Numbered from the stretch's first letter, positions 6,303 through 13,496 are shown. The stretch: 14,093 nucleotides of DNA from an uncultured beta proteobacterium (GCA_903932755.1 CAIZHL010000149.1:1-14093), one strand, 5' to 3'. Notes: a model not told the origin generated them from the sequence alone. Made by a program: numbers and translations.

Positions 6303-7637
6303 ATGAGTGCACTACCCAGCAGCCCGCCGGACACCTCACAGGACAGCAGTTCGGTCCTGCGCGAACGGCTGGATACGACCACCAAGGCGTATAGCCGATT
6401 CGTCCCGCGCCAGTTCCTCAACCTGCTCGGCATCGAGGACATCCGCAAGGTCGAACTCGGCCAGCAGATCGAACGCAAGATGACGGTGCTGTTCGCCGAC
6501 ATCCGCAACTTCACCTCGCTGTCGGAAACCATGAGTCCCCAGGAGAATTTCAATTTCCTGAACTCCTACCTGATCCAGATGGAACCGGTGATCGCCGCCC
6601 ACGGCGGCTTCATCGACAAGTACATCGGCGATGCGATCATGGCCCTGTTCCCCGATTCGCCGGACCAGGCGCTGCATTGCAGCCAGGCGATGCTGCAGCG
6701 CCTCGAAGAATACAACGACGGACGCCAGCGCGCCGGCTACCGCCCGATCCGCATCGGCATCGGCATCAACACCGGCATCGTCATCCTCGGCACCGTCGGC
6801 GGCGCCGAACGCATGGACGGCACCGTGATCGGCGACGCGGTCAATCTCGCGGCGCGCATCGAGCGAATGACAAAGGAATACAGGGCATCGGTGCTGATCA
6901 GCGAGTACACCCTGTACTGCCTGGACCACCCCGAACTCTGGTCGATCCGCTTTCTCGACCGCACCCGGGTGCGCGGCAAGCAGGGCGCTCAATCGGTCTT
7001 CGAAGTGTTCAACTGCGAGCCGCAGCCGCTGCGGGAAGCCAAGCAGGTCCACCAGAAGCACTTCGACCAGGCGCTGGCCTACTACCACTTCGACGACACA
7101 TCCGGCGCCCGCGAACAGCTCCTGACCTACATCGCCATGGTGCCCGACGACACCGCCGCCCACGCCTATCTCGACCGCTGCGAAACCGCCAACGACGCCC
7201 TCGACAATTTGCGGGCCGAACTGCCTTATATGTGGCGCGACGACTACGCCATCGGCCCTGCGGGCGTCGACGCCGCCCACAAGAGCCTGCTGGCGGACAT
7301 GAACGAACTGGCCGACGTGATCAGCCAGGGTGTCCTCAGCCGAACGTTGCCGCTGCTGGCGCGCATCCAGGCCACCGCATCGCGCGACTTCATGCACGAG
7401 CGGCAATTGATGGACGACGACAACTATCCCTTCGTCCAATTGCACACGCGGCAGCACGATCGCTTTTTCGAATTTCTCGCGGAATTGCAGGGCGAAATCG
7501 AATCCGGCGAAACAAATCGCGTCTATTTGGGCTTTCGCGTCAAACGCTTGCTGACCGGATGGCTGGTGAACCATATCCTCAGTGCCGATCGCCATTACGG
7601 GCATTACCGGAACAACCGGCGCGGAAAACAAGCCTGA
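6303..7637 (+). CDS. Class III adenylate cyclase with C-terminal hemerythrin-like domain
   Basis: The product is 444 residues. After a Ser/Pro-rich N-terminus comes a class III cyclase domain (about 55-240). Metal aspartates are Asp66 (FADIRNF) and Asp110 (DKYIGD). Lys106 and Thr174 (GTVIGD) form the adenine-selecting pair of the class IIIb type, and transition-state residues are Asn181 and Arg185 (VNLAAR). A TPR-like segment (249-295) ends in YLDRCE. Residues about 311-440 match bacteriohemerythrin, with ligands His326, Glu366, His381, His385, His424 and Asp429. The usual second His is Asp362. No membrane segment is present, so it is cytosolic. I infer cAMP synthesis modulated by O2, NO or redox state through the di-iron site. 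An in-frame ATG at 6243 would add 20 residues but overlaps the divergent methyltransferase start. Confidence 0.9.
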   Translation: MSALPSSPPDTSQDSSSVLRERLDTTTKAYSRFVPRQFLNLLGIEDIRKVELGQQIERKMTVLFADIRNFTSLSETMSPQENFNFLNSYLIQMEPVIAAHGGFIDKYIGDAIMALFPDSPDQALHCSQAMLQRLEEYNDGRQRAGYRPIRIGIGINTGIVILGTVGGAERMDGTVIGDAVNLAARIERMTKEYRASVLISEYTLYCLDHPELWSIRFLDRTRVRGKQGAQSVFEVFNCEPQPLREAKQVHQKHFDQALAYYHFDDTSGAREQLLTYIAMVPDDTAAHAYLDRCETANDALDNLRAELPYMWRDDYAIGPAGVDAAHKSLLADMNELADVISQGVLSRTLPLLARIQATASRDFMHERQLMDDDNYPFVQLHTRQHDRFFEFLAELQGEIESGETNRVYLGFRVKRLLTGWLVNHILSADRHYGHYRNNRRGKQA

Positions 7638-7647
7638 TTTAGGTCAT

Positions 7648-7671
7648 TTCCCCGGTTCACCAGTCCGGGAA
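7648..7671 (+). other. Small hairpin in the gap before the acyl-CoA synthetase/GNAT gene
   Basis: TTCCCCGG and CCGGGAA pair, with one bulged C, around a nine-base loop just after the cyclase stop. It lacks a T-run. It could be a weak terminator for the cyclase or a leader structure. The following GGAAGGTGCTATG looks like a ribosome site and ATG (7678) in frame with the next gene, but family alignment favours the later start at 7735. Confidence 0.25.
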
Positions 7672-7710
7672 GGTGCTATGCTGCATTGCACCATCCCGTC
7701 GCCACACGCC

Positions 7711-7725
7711 CCGTTGCAACAACGG
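7711..7725 (+). repeat. Inverted repeat overlapping the presumed ribosome site of the synthetase/GNAT gene
   Basis: CCGTT-GCAAC-AACGG is a perfect 5-bp inverted repeat, and it contains the self-complementary octamer GTTGCAAC (7713-7720). Its right arm ends in the GG of the only purine-rich stretch (CGGAA) before the ATG at 7735. It could be an operator half or an RNA hairpin affecting translation; no function is shown. Confidence 0.3.
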
Positions 7726-7734
7726 AACGCCGCC

Positions 7735-10425
7735 ATGAACAACGAACGACACTACCTGCACACGCTCTTCGAGCCCGAGTCCATCGCCGTCATCGGCGCT
7801 TCAGAAACGCCCAACTCGATCGGCGTCACGCTGGTGCGCAACATGCTCGACTCGGGCTTCAAGGGCAAGCTGTTCTTCGTCAATCCGAAACACGAAACCG
7901 TGTTCGGCCAGCCCAGCTACGCATCGGTCGATACCATCCCGCAACGCCTCGATATCGCCGTGATCTGCACCGAAGCAGCCACGGTGCCCAACATCGTCGA
8001 CGCCTGCGGCCGCGCCGGCTGCAGAAACGCAATTGTGATCGCCGGCGGCTTCGCCGAAACCGGGCCGCGGGGAGCGACGCTGGAGCGCGCCGCACTGGAA
8101 AACGCCCGCCGTCACGGCATGCGCCTGCTCGGTCCGAACTGCCTGGGCATCATGCGTCCCGGTAGCCACATCAACCTGACCTTCGGTCACGGCTTTGCCC
8201 ATGCCGGCACCATCGGCTTGATCTCCCAATCCGGCGCCTTGTGTACGGCGATCCTCGACTGGGCCCTGCCCAACAAGGTCGGCTTTTCCAACGTGGTGTC
8301 GCTCGGTGCCGAAAGCGACGTCGATTTCGGCGAAGTGCTCGACTACATGGTCTCCGACCCGCGCACCGAGAACATCTTCCTCTACATCGAAGGCATCAAG
8401 AACGCCCGCCGCTTCATGAGCGCCCTGCGTGCCGCGGCGCGCTGCAAGCCGGTGCTGCTGATCAAGGTCGGCAAGCATCCGGCCGGCGAAAAAGCCGCCC
8501 GCTCGCACACCGGCGCCCTGGTCGGCGCCGACGACGTCTTCGATGCCGCCCTGCGCCGCGCCGGCGTGGTGCGCCTGGCCAACGTCGGCCAGATGTACGC
8601 CGCGGCCTCGGCCCTCTTCTCGCATTTTCGTCCGCGCGGCAAGCGCCTGGCCATCGTCACCAACGGCGGCGGCCCCGGCGTCATGGCGGCCGACCACGCC
8701 GCCGACATCGGCATCCCGCTGGCTCAGCTCGCCCCGGCCACGCTCACCCGGCTGAACGAATTGCTGCCGGCCAACTGGTCGAAGGCCAATCCCCTCGACA
8801 TCCTCGGCGACGCCGATCCGGCGCGCTATGGCCTGGCGCTGCAAGCCTGCCTCGACGACGACAGCGTCGACGGCGTGCTGGCCATACTGACGCCGCAGGC
8901 CATGACCGATCCGACCCAGGCGGCGCGCACCGTGATCGAGATCGCGCGCCAGAGCGACAAGCCCCTGGTGACCTGCTGGATGGGCGAGGAACAGGTGAGC
9001 GAAGCGCGCAAGCTGTTCCAGGGTGCAGCGATTCCCACCTTCCGCACCCCCGAGCCGGCGGTCGACCTGTTCTCGCACGTCTCCAACTATTACCGCAACC
9101 GGCAGTTGCTGATGCAGACGCCGGCCTCGATTTGCGAGCAGGCGCCGCCGCGCCTCGAATCGGCGCGCCTGGTGATCGAAACCGCCCTGATGGAAGGTCG
9201 CAAGGTGCTCAGCGAAATGGAATCGAAGGCGATCCTGTCCGCCTTCAGGATCCCCATCGCGCAAACCATGGTGGCGCGTTCCGCTTCCGAAGCCATGGTC
9301 CTGGCCGAAGAACTCGGCCTGCCGGTGGTGATGAAAATCGATTCGCCGCAGATCGCGCACAAGAGCGATTGCGGCGGCGTGCGGCTGAACCTCAACAGCC
9401 TCGCCGCGGTACGCGACGGCTGGCTTGAAATCATGGACGAGGTGAAGAAGAACCGCCCGGATGCCGTGATCAACGGCATCGCGATCGAACCGATGATCCA
9501 GAAGGCCAACGGCCGCGAACTGGTGGTCGGCATGATGCGCGACAAGATCTTCGGCCCCACCATCGTCTTCGGCCCCGGCGGCACCGGCGTCGAGGCCTAC
9601 AACAGCGAGCGCGCCGTGGCCCTGCCACCGCTCAATTCCTTCCTCGTCGCCGACATGCTGGCGTCTACCCGCACCACCGCGCGTCTGGGCAAATTCCGCA
9701 ACATGCCGCCGGTCAACATGGCCGCCCTCGAAGCCATACTGCTCAGCGTTTCCGCCATGGTCTGCGAACTGCCGTGGATCAGCGAAATGGACATCAATCC
9801 GCTGATCGTCGATGAGCACGGCGCAGTCGCGGTCGATGCTCGCATCACCATCGAGAACACGCCGATCACCGCCGGCCGCTACGACCACATGGCGATCCAT
9901 CCCTACCCGTCGCACCTGGAGACCGGCTATCAGGCCAAGGACGGCACCCAGGTCAGCATCCGCCCGATCCGGCCCGAGGACGTCCGGATGGAGCAGGAGT
10001 TCGTCAAGGCCCTGTCGCCCGAATCGCGCTACATGCGCTTCATGAACACCATCCGCGAAGTCTCGCCGGCACAGCTGGTCAGGCTCACGCAGATCGACTA
10101 CGACCGCGAAATGGCCTACGTCGCCACCATCGAGGTCGATGGTGCGGAGAAGGAAGTCGGCGTCGTCCGCTACGCCACCAGCCCGGACGGCGAATCCTGC
10201 GAGTTCGCCATCGTCGTCGCCGATGACTGGGCGGGCAAAGGCCTGGCCCGGCGCCTGATGGGTACGCTGATCGACACCGCACGCAGCGCCGGCCTGCGCT
10301 ACATGCATGGCGACTTTCTCGCCGAAAACACGCGCATGCTGGCCTTCGTCGCCAGCCTCGGCTTCGTCCTGTCGACACATCCCGAGGACCCGGGGCTCAA
10401 GCGCGGCGTGCTGGTGCTGAATTGA
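7735..10425 (+). CDS. ADP-forming acyl-CoA synthetase / GNAT acetyltransferase fusion (Pat/PatZ-like)
   Basis: This 896-residue protein has the domain order of the protein lysine acetyltransferases Pat (Salmonella) and PatZ/YfiQ (E. coli, 886 aa). A CoA-binding Rossmann domain (about 10-140, SIAVIGAS at 16-23, RLLGPNCLG at 130-138) is followed by a succinyl-CoA-ligase-like region (about 150-470), an ATP-grasp domain (about 490-710; VFGPGGTGVE 611-620) and a C-terminal GNAT domain (about 738-890). In the GNAT part, Glu823 (CEFA) fits the catalytic Glu and WAGKGLARRL is the acetyl-CoA loop. Unlike my recollection of E. coli PatZ, the alpha-type phosphohistidine is present (SHTG, His258), as is the ATP-grasp His542 (HKSD). 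The start matches PatZ, whose N-terminus is equally short before SIAVIGAS. The expected role is reversible acetylation of enzymes such as acetyl-CoA synthetase, or acyl-CoA synthesis; I cannot decide which. Confidence 0.9.
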   Translation: MNNERHYLHTLFEPESIAVIGASETPNSIGVTLVRNMLDSGFKGKLFFVNPKHETVFGQPSYASVDTIPQRLDIAVICTEAATVPNIVDACGRAGCRNAIVIAGGFAETGPRGATLERAALENARRHGMRLLGPNCLGIMRPGSHINLTFGHGFAHAGTIGLISQSGALCTAILDWALPNKVGFSNVVSLGAESDVDFGEVLDYMVSDPRTENIFLYIEGIKNARRFMSALRAAARCKPVLLIKVGKHPAGEKAARSHTGALVGADDVFDAALRRAGVVRLANVGQMYAAASALFSHFRPRGKRLAIVTNGGGPGVMAADHAADIGIPLAQLAPATLTRLNELLPANWSKANPLDILGDADPARYGLALQACLDDDSVDGVLAILTPQAMTDPTQAARTVIEIARQSDKPLVTCWMGEEQVSEARKLFQGAAIPTFRTPEPAVDLFSHVSNYYRNRQLLMQTPASICEQAPPRLESARLVIETALMEGRKVLSEMESKAILSAFRIPIAQTMVARSASEAMVLAEELGLPVVMKIDSPQIAHKSDCGGVRLNLNSLAAVRDGWLEIMDEVKKNRPDAVINGIAIEPMIQKANGRELVVGMMRDKIFGPTIVFGPGGTGVEAYNSERAVALPPLNSFLVADMLASTRTTARLGKFRNMPPVNMAALEAILLSVSAMVCELPWISEMDINPLIVDEHGAVAVDARITIENTPITAGRYDHMAIHPYPSHLETGYQAKDGTQVSIRPIRPEDVRMEQEFVKALSPESRYMRFMNTIREVSPAQLVRLTQIDYDREMAYVATIEVDGAEKEVGVVRYATSPDGESCEFAIVVADDWAGKGLARRLMGTLIDTARSAGLRYMHGDFLAENTRMLAFVASLGFVLSTHPEDPGLKRGVLVLN

Positions 10426-11027
10426 AAGTTCCCGCAGGGGCGCAGCACGCTGGCGCCGGCGCCACGGCGCGCTGCCCCTGGTGCGGCACCGACCCGCTCT
10501 ACACCGCCTACCACGACACCGAGTGGGGCGTACCCTGCCACGACGAACGCACCCTGTTCGAGTTCCTCATCCTTGAAGGTGCGCAGGCGGGGCTGTCCTG
10601 GATCACCATTCTCAGGAAGCGCGGGAACTATCGCCGCGCTTATGACAATTTCGACGTGGCACGCATCGCCCGCTACGGCGAAAAGGACGTGGCACGCCTG
10701 CTGGGCGATGCCGGCATCGTCAGGAACCGTCTGAAGGTGGCCGCCAGCGTCGCCAACGCCCGCGCTACGCTGGACCTCTACGAGCAGGGCGGCAGCCTTG
10801 ACGCCCTGCTCTGGGCTTTCGTCAACGGCCGCCCGCGCATCAACCGCTGGCGCAGCATGGCGGAAGTACCCGCGATCACCCCGCAGGCCGAAGCCCTGTC
10901 GAAGGAACTCAAGCGGCGCGGTTTCCGCTTCATCGGCCCCACGGTCATCTACGCCCACATGCAGGCAACCGGCATGGTCAACGACCATCTGCTGTCCTGC
11001 CCGCGCCACGCCGCGCTCGCGCCCTGA
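10422..11027 (+). CDS. tag: DNA-3-methyladenine glycosylase I (Tag)
   Basis: Tag excises 3-methyladenine from alkylated DNA to start base excision repair. The 201-residue product aligns with E. coli Tag throughout with an offset of 14. Zinc-snap ligands are Cys18, His31 (YHDTEWG), His189 and Cys193 (VNDHLLSC). Glu52 (LEGAQAGLSW) corresponds to the active-site Glu38, and Trp60 to Trp46. The C-terminal KRRGFRFIGPTVIYAHMQ is also diagnostic. The TTG at 10422 overlaps the TGA of the upstream gene; no later ATG or GTG precedes Cys18, and the first 14 residues are extra relative to E. coli. It is co-transcribed with the synthetase/GNAT gene by overlap, with no known functional link. Confidence 0.94.
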   Translation: MKVPAGAQHAGAGATARCPWCGTDPLYTAYHDTEWGVPCHDERTLFEFLILEGAQAGLSWITILRKRGNYRRAYDNFDVARIARYGEKDVARLLGDAGIVRNRLKVAASVANARATLDLYEQGGSLDALLWAFVNGRPRINRWRSMAEVPAITPQAEALSKELKRRGFRFIGPTVIYAHMQATGMVNDHLLSCPRHAALAP

Positions 11028-11033
11028 CCGCTC

Positions 11034-11054
11034 CCGCGCCGCGAGGCGCCGCGG
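11034..11054 (+). terminator. GC-rich hairpin after tag, weak terminator candidate
   Basis: CCGCG (11034-11038) pairs with CGCGG (11050-11054); an alternative inner pairing is GCGCC-GCGA-GGCGC (11036-11049). It lies seven bases past the tag stop and is followed by an AT-rich stretch rather than a T-run. It could attenuate read-through into the downstream cyclase gene. Confidence 0.25.
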
Positions 11055-11058
11055 AGGC

Positions 11059-11078
11059 CAATAAGCCGTTACTTATTG
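11059..11078 (+). repeat. AT-rich inverted repeat upstream of the GAF-cyclase gene (possible operator)
   Basis: CAATAAG-CCGTTA-CTTATTG is a perfect 7-bp inverted repeat with a 6-base centre, sharply AT-richer than its surroundings. It sits just upstream of a -10-like TACAAT (11083-11088), where an operator would be expected, and after the GC hairpin of tag. No T-run follows, so an operator is more likely than a terminator. The binding protein is unknown. Confidence 0.4.
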
Positions 11079-11082
11079 TGGT

Positions 11083-11088
11083 TACAAT
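11083..11088 (+). promoter_or_regulatory. Candidate -10 element of the GAF-cyclase gene
   Basis: TACAAT differs from TATAAT at one position and is in the most AT-rich part of the gap between tag and the cyclase. A -35 hexamer is not evident at 17 bp; the position would fall in the inverted repeat at 11059-11078. The predicted transcription start is near 11095, giving a leader of about 44 nt. Confidence 0.4.
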
Positions 11089-11094
11089 GTAGGC

Positions 11095-11133
11095 ATGTCT
11101 GTCCAACGGGAGCCACGGGACTTCAGCCCCTAG
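11095..11133 (+). CDS. Possible 12-residue upstream ORF in the cyclase leader
   Basis: ATG at 11095 opens MSVQREPRDFSP and stops at TAG 11131-11133, six bases before the cyclase ATG. It begins where the TACAAT promoter would start transcription, so it would be nearly leaderless. No ribosome site or amino-acid run typical of attenuators is seen. A chance ORF is quite possible. Confidence 0.15.
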   Translation: MSVQREPRDFSP

Positions 11134-11138
11134 CGCGC

Positions 11139-13496
11139 ATGCAGATCGGCTTTGAAACCATTCGCGAAATTCTCGAACACCGCCTGCACCAGGAGGACAT
11201 CGAGAAACTGCTGCACGGACTCGACGAAGCCGGCAAGGCCAAACTGTTCTTCCGCATCACCGAAATGCTGCGTCGCACTACGGCGCTGGCCGACATCGCC
11301 AATCGCGTGTCCGACAGCCTTTCCCTTGATGTCCTGTTCCCGCGCCTGATGGCGGTGGTGACCGAGGCGCTCAACGCCGACCGCAGTTCCCTGTTCCTGC
11401 ACGATCCGGAGACCCACGAACTGTTCTCTCGCGTCATGCAGGGCGACGCCATCGGAGAAATTCGCTTCCCCTGCAACCTCGGCGTCGCCGGCTCGGTGTT
11501 CACCAGCGGCGAGGCGGAAATCATCGCCGACGCCTATGCCGATCCGCGCTTCAACCAGGAAGTGGACCGGCGCACCGGCTACCGCACGCGCAACATCCTC
11601 TGCGTGCCGATCCGCAACAAGAACCATGAGGTGATCGGCATCACCCAGGTGCTGAACAAGCACGCCGGCGACTTCGACGGCGAGGACCAGAAACTGCTCG
11701 AAGGCCTCTCGCTGCAGGCGTCCGCGGCACTGGAAAACGCGCGCCTGTTCGAGAAGGTCGAGCGCCAGCAGCGCGAGGAAGCCACGCTGCTGGAGGTCAG
11801 CATCTCGATCGTCGCCGAAATCCACCTCGGCCCGCTGCTGGCGAAGATCATGGCGGCGGCCACGTCGCTGCTCGATGCCGACCGCGGCACCCTGTTCCTT
11901 TACGATGCGGACAGCAACGAATTGTTCTCCCGCGTCGCCGGCGGCATTGCCGGCGAGGAAATCCGCTTTCCGGCGGACGCCGGCATCGCCGGCGAATGCT
12001 TCAGCAGCGGCCGCGTGATCAACATCGCCGACGCCTATTCGGACTCCCGCTTCAACCCCGACTTCGACCGCCACACCGGCTACCGCACCCACAGCATGCT
12101 GTGCATGCCGATCGTCGCCCGCGGCGAACGCAAGATCGGCGTCATGCAGATCCTCAACCGCAGGGGCGGCGCCTTCGGCAGCGCCGACGAGCGGCGCCTG
12201 CGGGCTTTCTCGGCGCAGGCCGCCGTCGCCATCGAGAACGCGCAGCTGTTCGAGGAAGTCAGCGCCGAGCGCAACTACAACGAAGCCATCCTGCACAGCA
12301 TGAACAACGCCGTGCTGACGCTGGACGCCGGCGGCATCCTGCGCAAGGCCAACGAATCGGCACGGCGCATCCTGCGCCGCACCGACGAAGACCTGCTCGG
12401 CCACCGGCTCGATGAGATATTCCCCGGCCGCAACAGCTGGGTGGCGAAGAGCCTGGAGAAGGTCCAGGCCTCGGGCAGCACCGACATCACCGTCGATACC
12501 GACCTGCTGATCGAGGGCCGCGAGGCGGTCTCGGTAAACATGGCGACGGTGCAGCTGACCAACCTGCGCAACGAACCGATCGGCTACATGCTGATGATGG
12601 AGGACATCACCCGCGAGAAGCGCCTGCGCAACACCATGTCGCGCTACATGAGCAAGACGGTGGTGGACCAGCTGCTGGAAAGCGGGGAAGTGGAACTGGG
12701 TGGCACCGGGCGCGACGTCAGCGTGCTGTTCTCCGACATCCGCGGCTTCACCTCGATTTCAGAACGCCTCGGTGCCAAGGAAACCGTGGCTCTGCTCAAC
12801 GAGTACTTCACCGACATGGTGGATATCGTCTTCGCCCACAACGGCGTGCTCGACAAGTACATCGGCGACATGATCATGGCGGTGTTCGGCTCGGTGCTGC
12901 AGACCGAGGAGGACGCCAGCAACGCGGTGATGGTCGGCAACCGCATGCTGACCGCGCTGCACCAGCTCAACCGCCGCCGCGCCGGGCGCGGCGACGAAGT
13001 GATCCGGATCGGCGTCGGCATCAGCACCGGCAACGTCGTCGCCGGCAACATCGGCTCCCTGAAGCGCATGGAGTACACCGTCGTCGGCGACCGGGTCAAC
13101 CTGGCCGAGCGCCTGGAAAGCGCCAACAAGTTCTACGGCACCTCGATCCTGATGTGCGATGCGACCTGGGAGGCGGTCAGGCATCTCGCCGCCGCCCGCG
13201 AAATCGACCTGATCCGCGTGCGCGGCAGGGAAATGCCGGTCGCCATCTACGAAGCCATCGGCCACCACTCGGAAGACAGCTTCCCGCACCGCGAGGATGC
13301 GCTGGCCGCGTTCAACGCGGGCCTGCTGCACTACCGCCAGCGCGACTGGACCGCGGCCGAAAAATCCTTTGCCACGGCGCTGGCTGCCAACCCGCTCGAC
13401 GGCCCTTCGCGAATCTATATCGAACGTTGCCAGATCTACCGCAACATGCCGCCACCCGCGAGTTGGGATGGCGTGTGGACGATGCCGCACAAGTAG
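11139..13496 (+). CDS. GAF-GAF-PAS class III adenylate cyclase (CyaB1-like)
   Basis: The product is 785 residues. Order: N-terminal helix (1-60), GAF-A (about 66-203), GAF-B (about 229-373), PAS (about 378-490), linker helix MSRYMSKTVVDQLLESG (500-516), class III cyclase (about 525-705), and a TPR-like tail (718-780) ending in DGPSRIYIERC and WDGVW. Cyclase residues are Asp533 (FSDIRGF), Lys573 and Asp577 (DKYIGD), Thr647 (YTVVGD), Asn654 and Arg658: complete, with the Lys/Thr ATP-selecting pair. The architecture equals Anabaena CyaB1, whose GAF domains bind cAMP through an NKXnFX3DE motif. Here GAF-B has NRRGGAF-GSA-DE (340-351) and GAF-A has NK-F-D with Q for E (173-184). No membrane segment is present. 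The ATG at 11139 lacks a clear ribosome site; a TTG at 11076 in frame is less likely. Confidence 0.92.
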   Translation: MQIGFETIREILEHRLHQEDIEKLLHGLDEAGKAKLFFRITEMLRRTTALADIANRVSDSLSLDVLFPRLMAVVTEALNADRSSLFLHDPETHELFSRVMQGDAIGEIRFPCNLGVAGSVFTSGEAEIIADAYADPRFNQEVDRRTGYRTRNILCVPIRNKNHEVIGITQVLNKHAGDFDGEDQKLLEGLSLQASAALENARLFEKVERQQREEATLLEVSISIVAEIHLGPLLAKIMAAATSLLDADRGTLFLYDADSNELFSRVAGGIAGEEIRFPADAGIAGECFSSGRVINIADAYSDSRFNPDFDRHTGYRTHSMLCMPIVARGERKIGVMQILNRRGGAFGSADERRLRAFSAQAAVAIENAQLFEEVSAERNYNEAILHSMNNAVLTLDAGGILRKANESARRILRRTDEDLLGHRLDEIFPGRNSWVAKSLEKVQASGSTDITVDTDLLIEGREAVSVNMATVQLTNLRNEPIGYMLMMEDITREKRLRNTMSRYMSKTVVDQLLESGEVELGGTGRDVSVLFSDIRGFTSISERLGAKETVALLNEYFTDMVDIVFAHNGVLDKYIGDMIMAVFGSVLQTEEDASNAVMVGNRMLTALHQLNRRRAGRGDEVIRIGVGISTGNVVAGNIGSLKRMEYTVVGDRVNLAERLESANKFYGTSILMCDATWEAVRHLAAAREIDLIRVRGREMPVAIYEAIGHHSEDSFPHREDALAAFNAGLLHYRQRDWTAAEKSFATALAANPLDGPSRIYIERCQIYRNMPPPASWDGVWTMPHK

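Noticed and set aside
7638..7734. CRP/cAMP binding site upstream of the synthetase/GNAT gene
   Set aside because: Looked for TGTGA-N6-TCACA and near forms; none is present in this gap.
7801..10380. Very long open frame (859 codons) on the minus strand opposite the synthetase/GNAT gene
   Set aside because: It is a GC-rich antisense shadow: low-complexity His/Asp/Gly/Val-rich composition with no recognisable domain, fully opposite a gene with clear domain matches along its whole length.
11130..12404. Long minus-strand open frame opposite the GAF domains
   Set aside because: Composition is typical of the complement of a high-GC gene and no motif is recognisable; the plus strand encodes a well-ordered GAF-GAF-PAS-cyclase.
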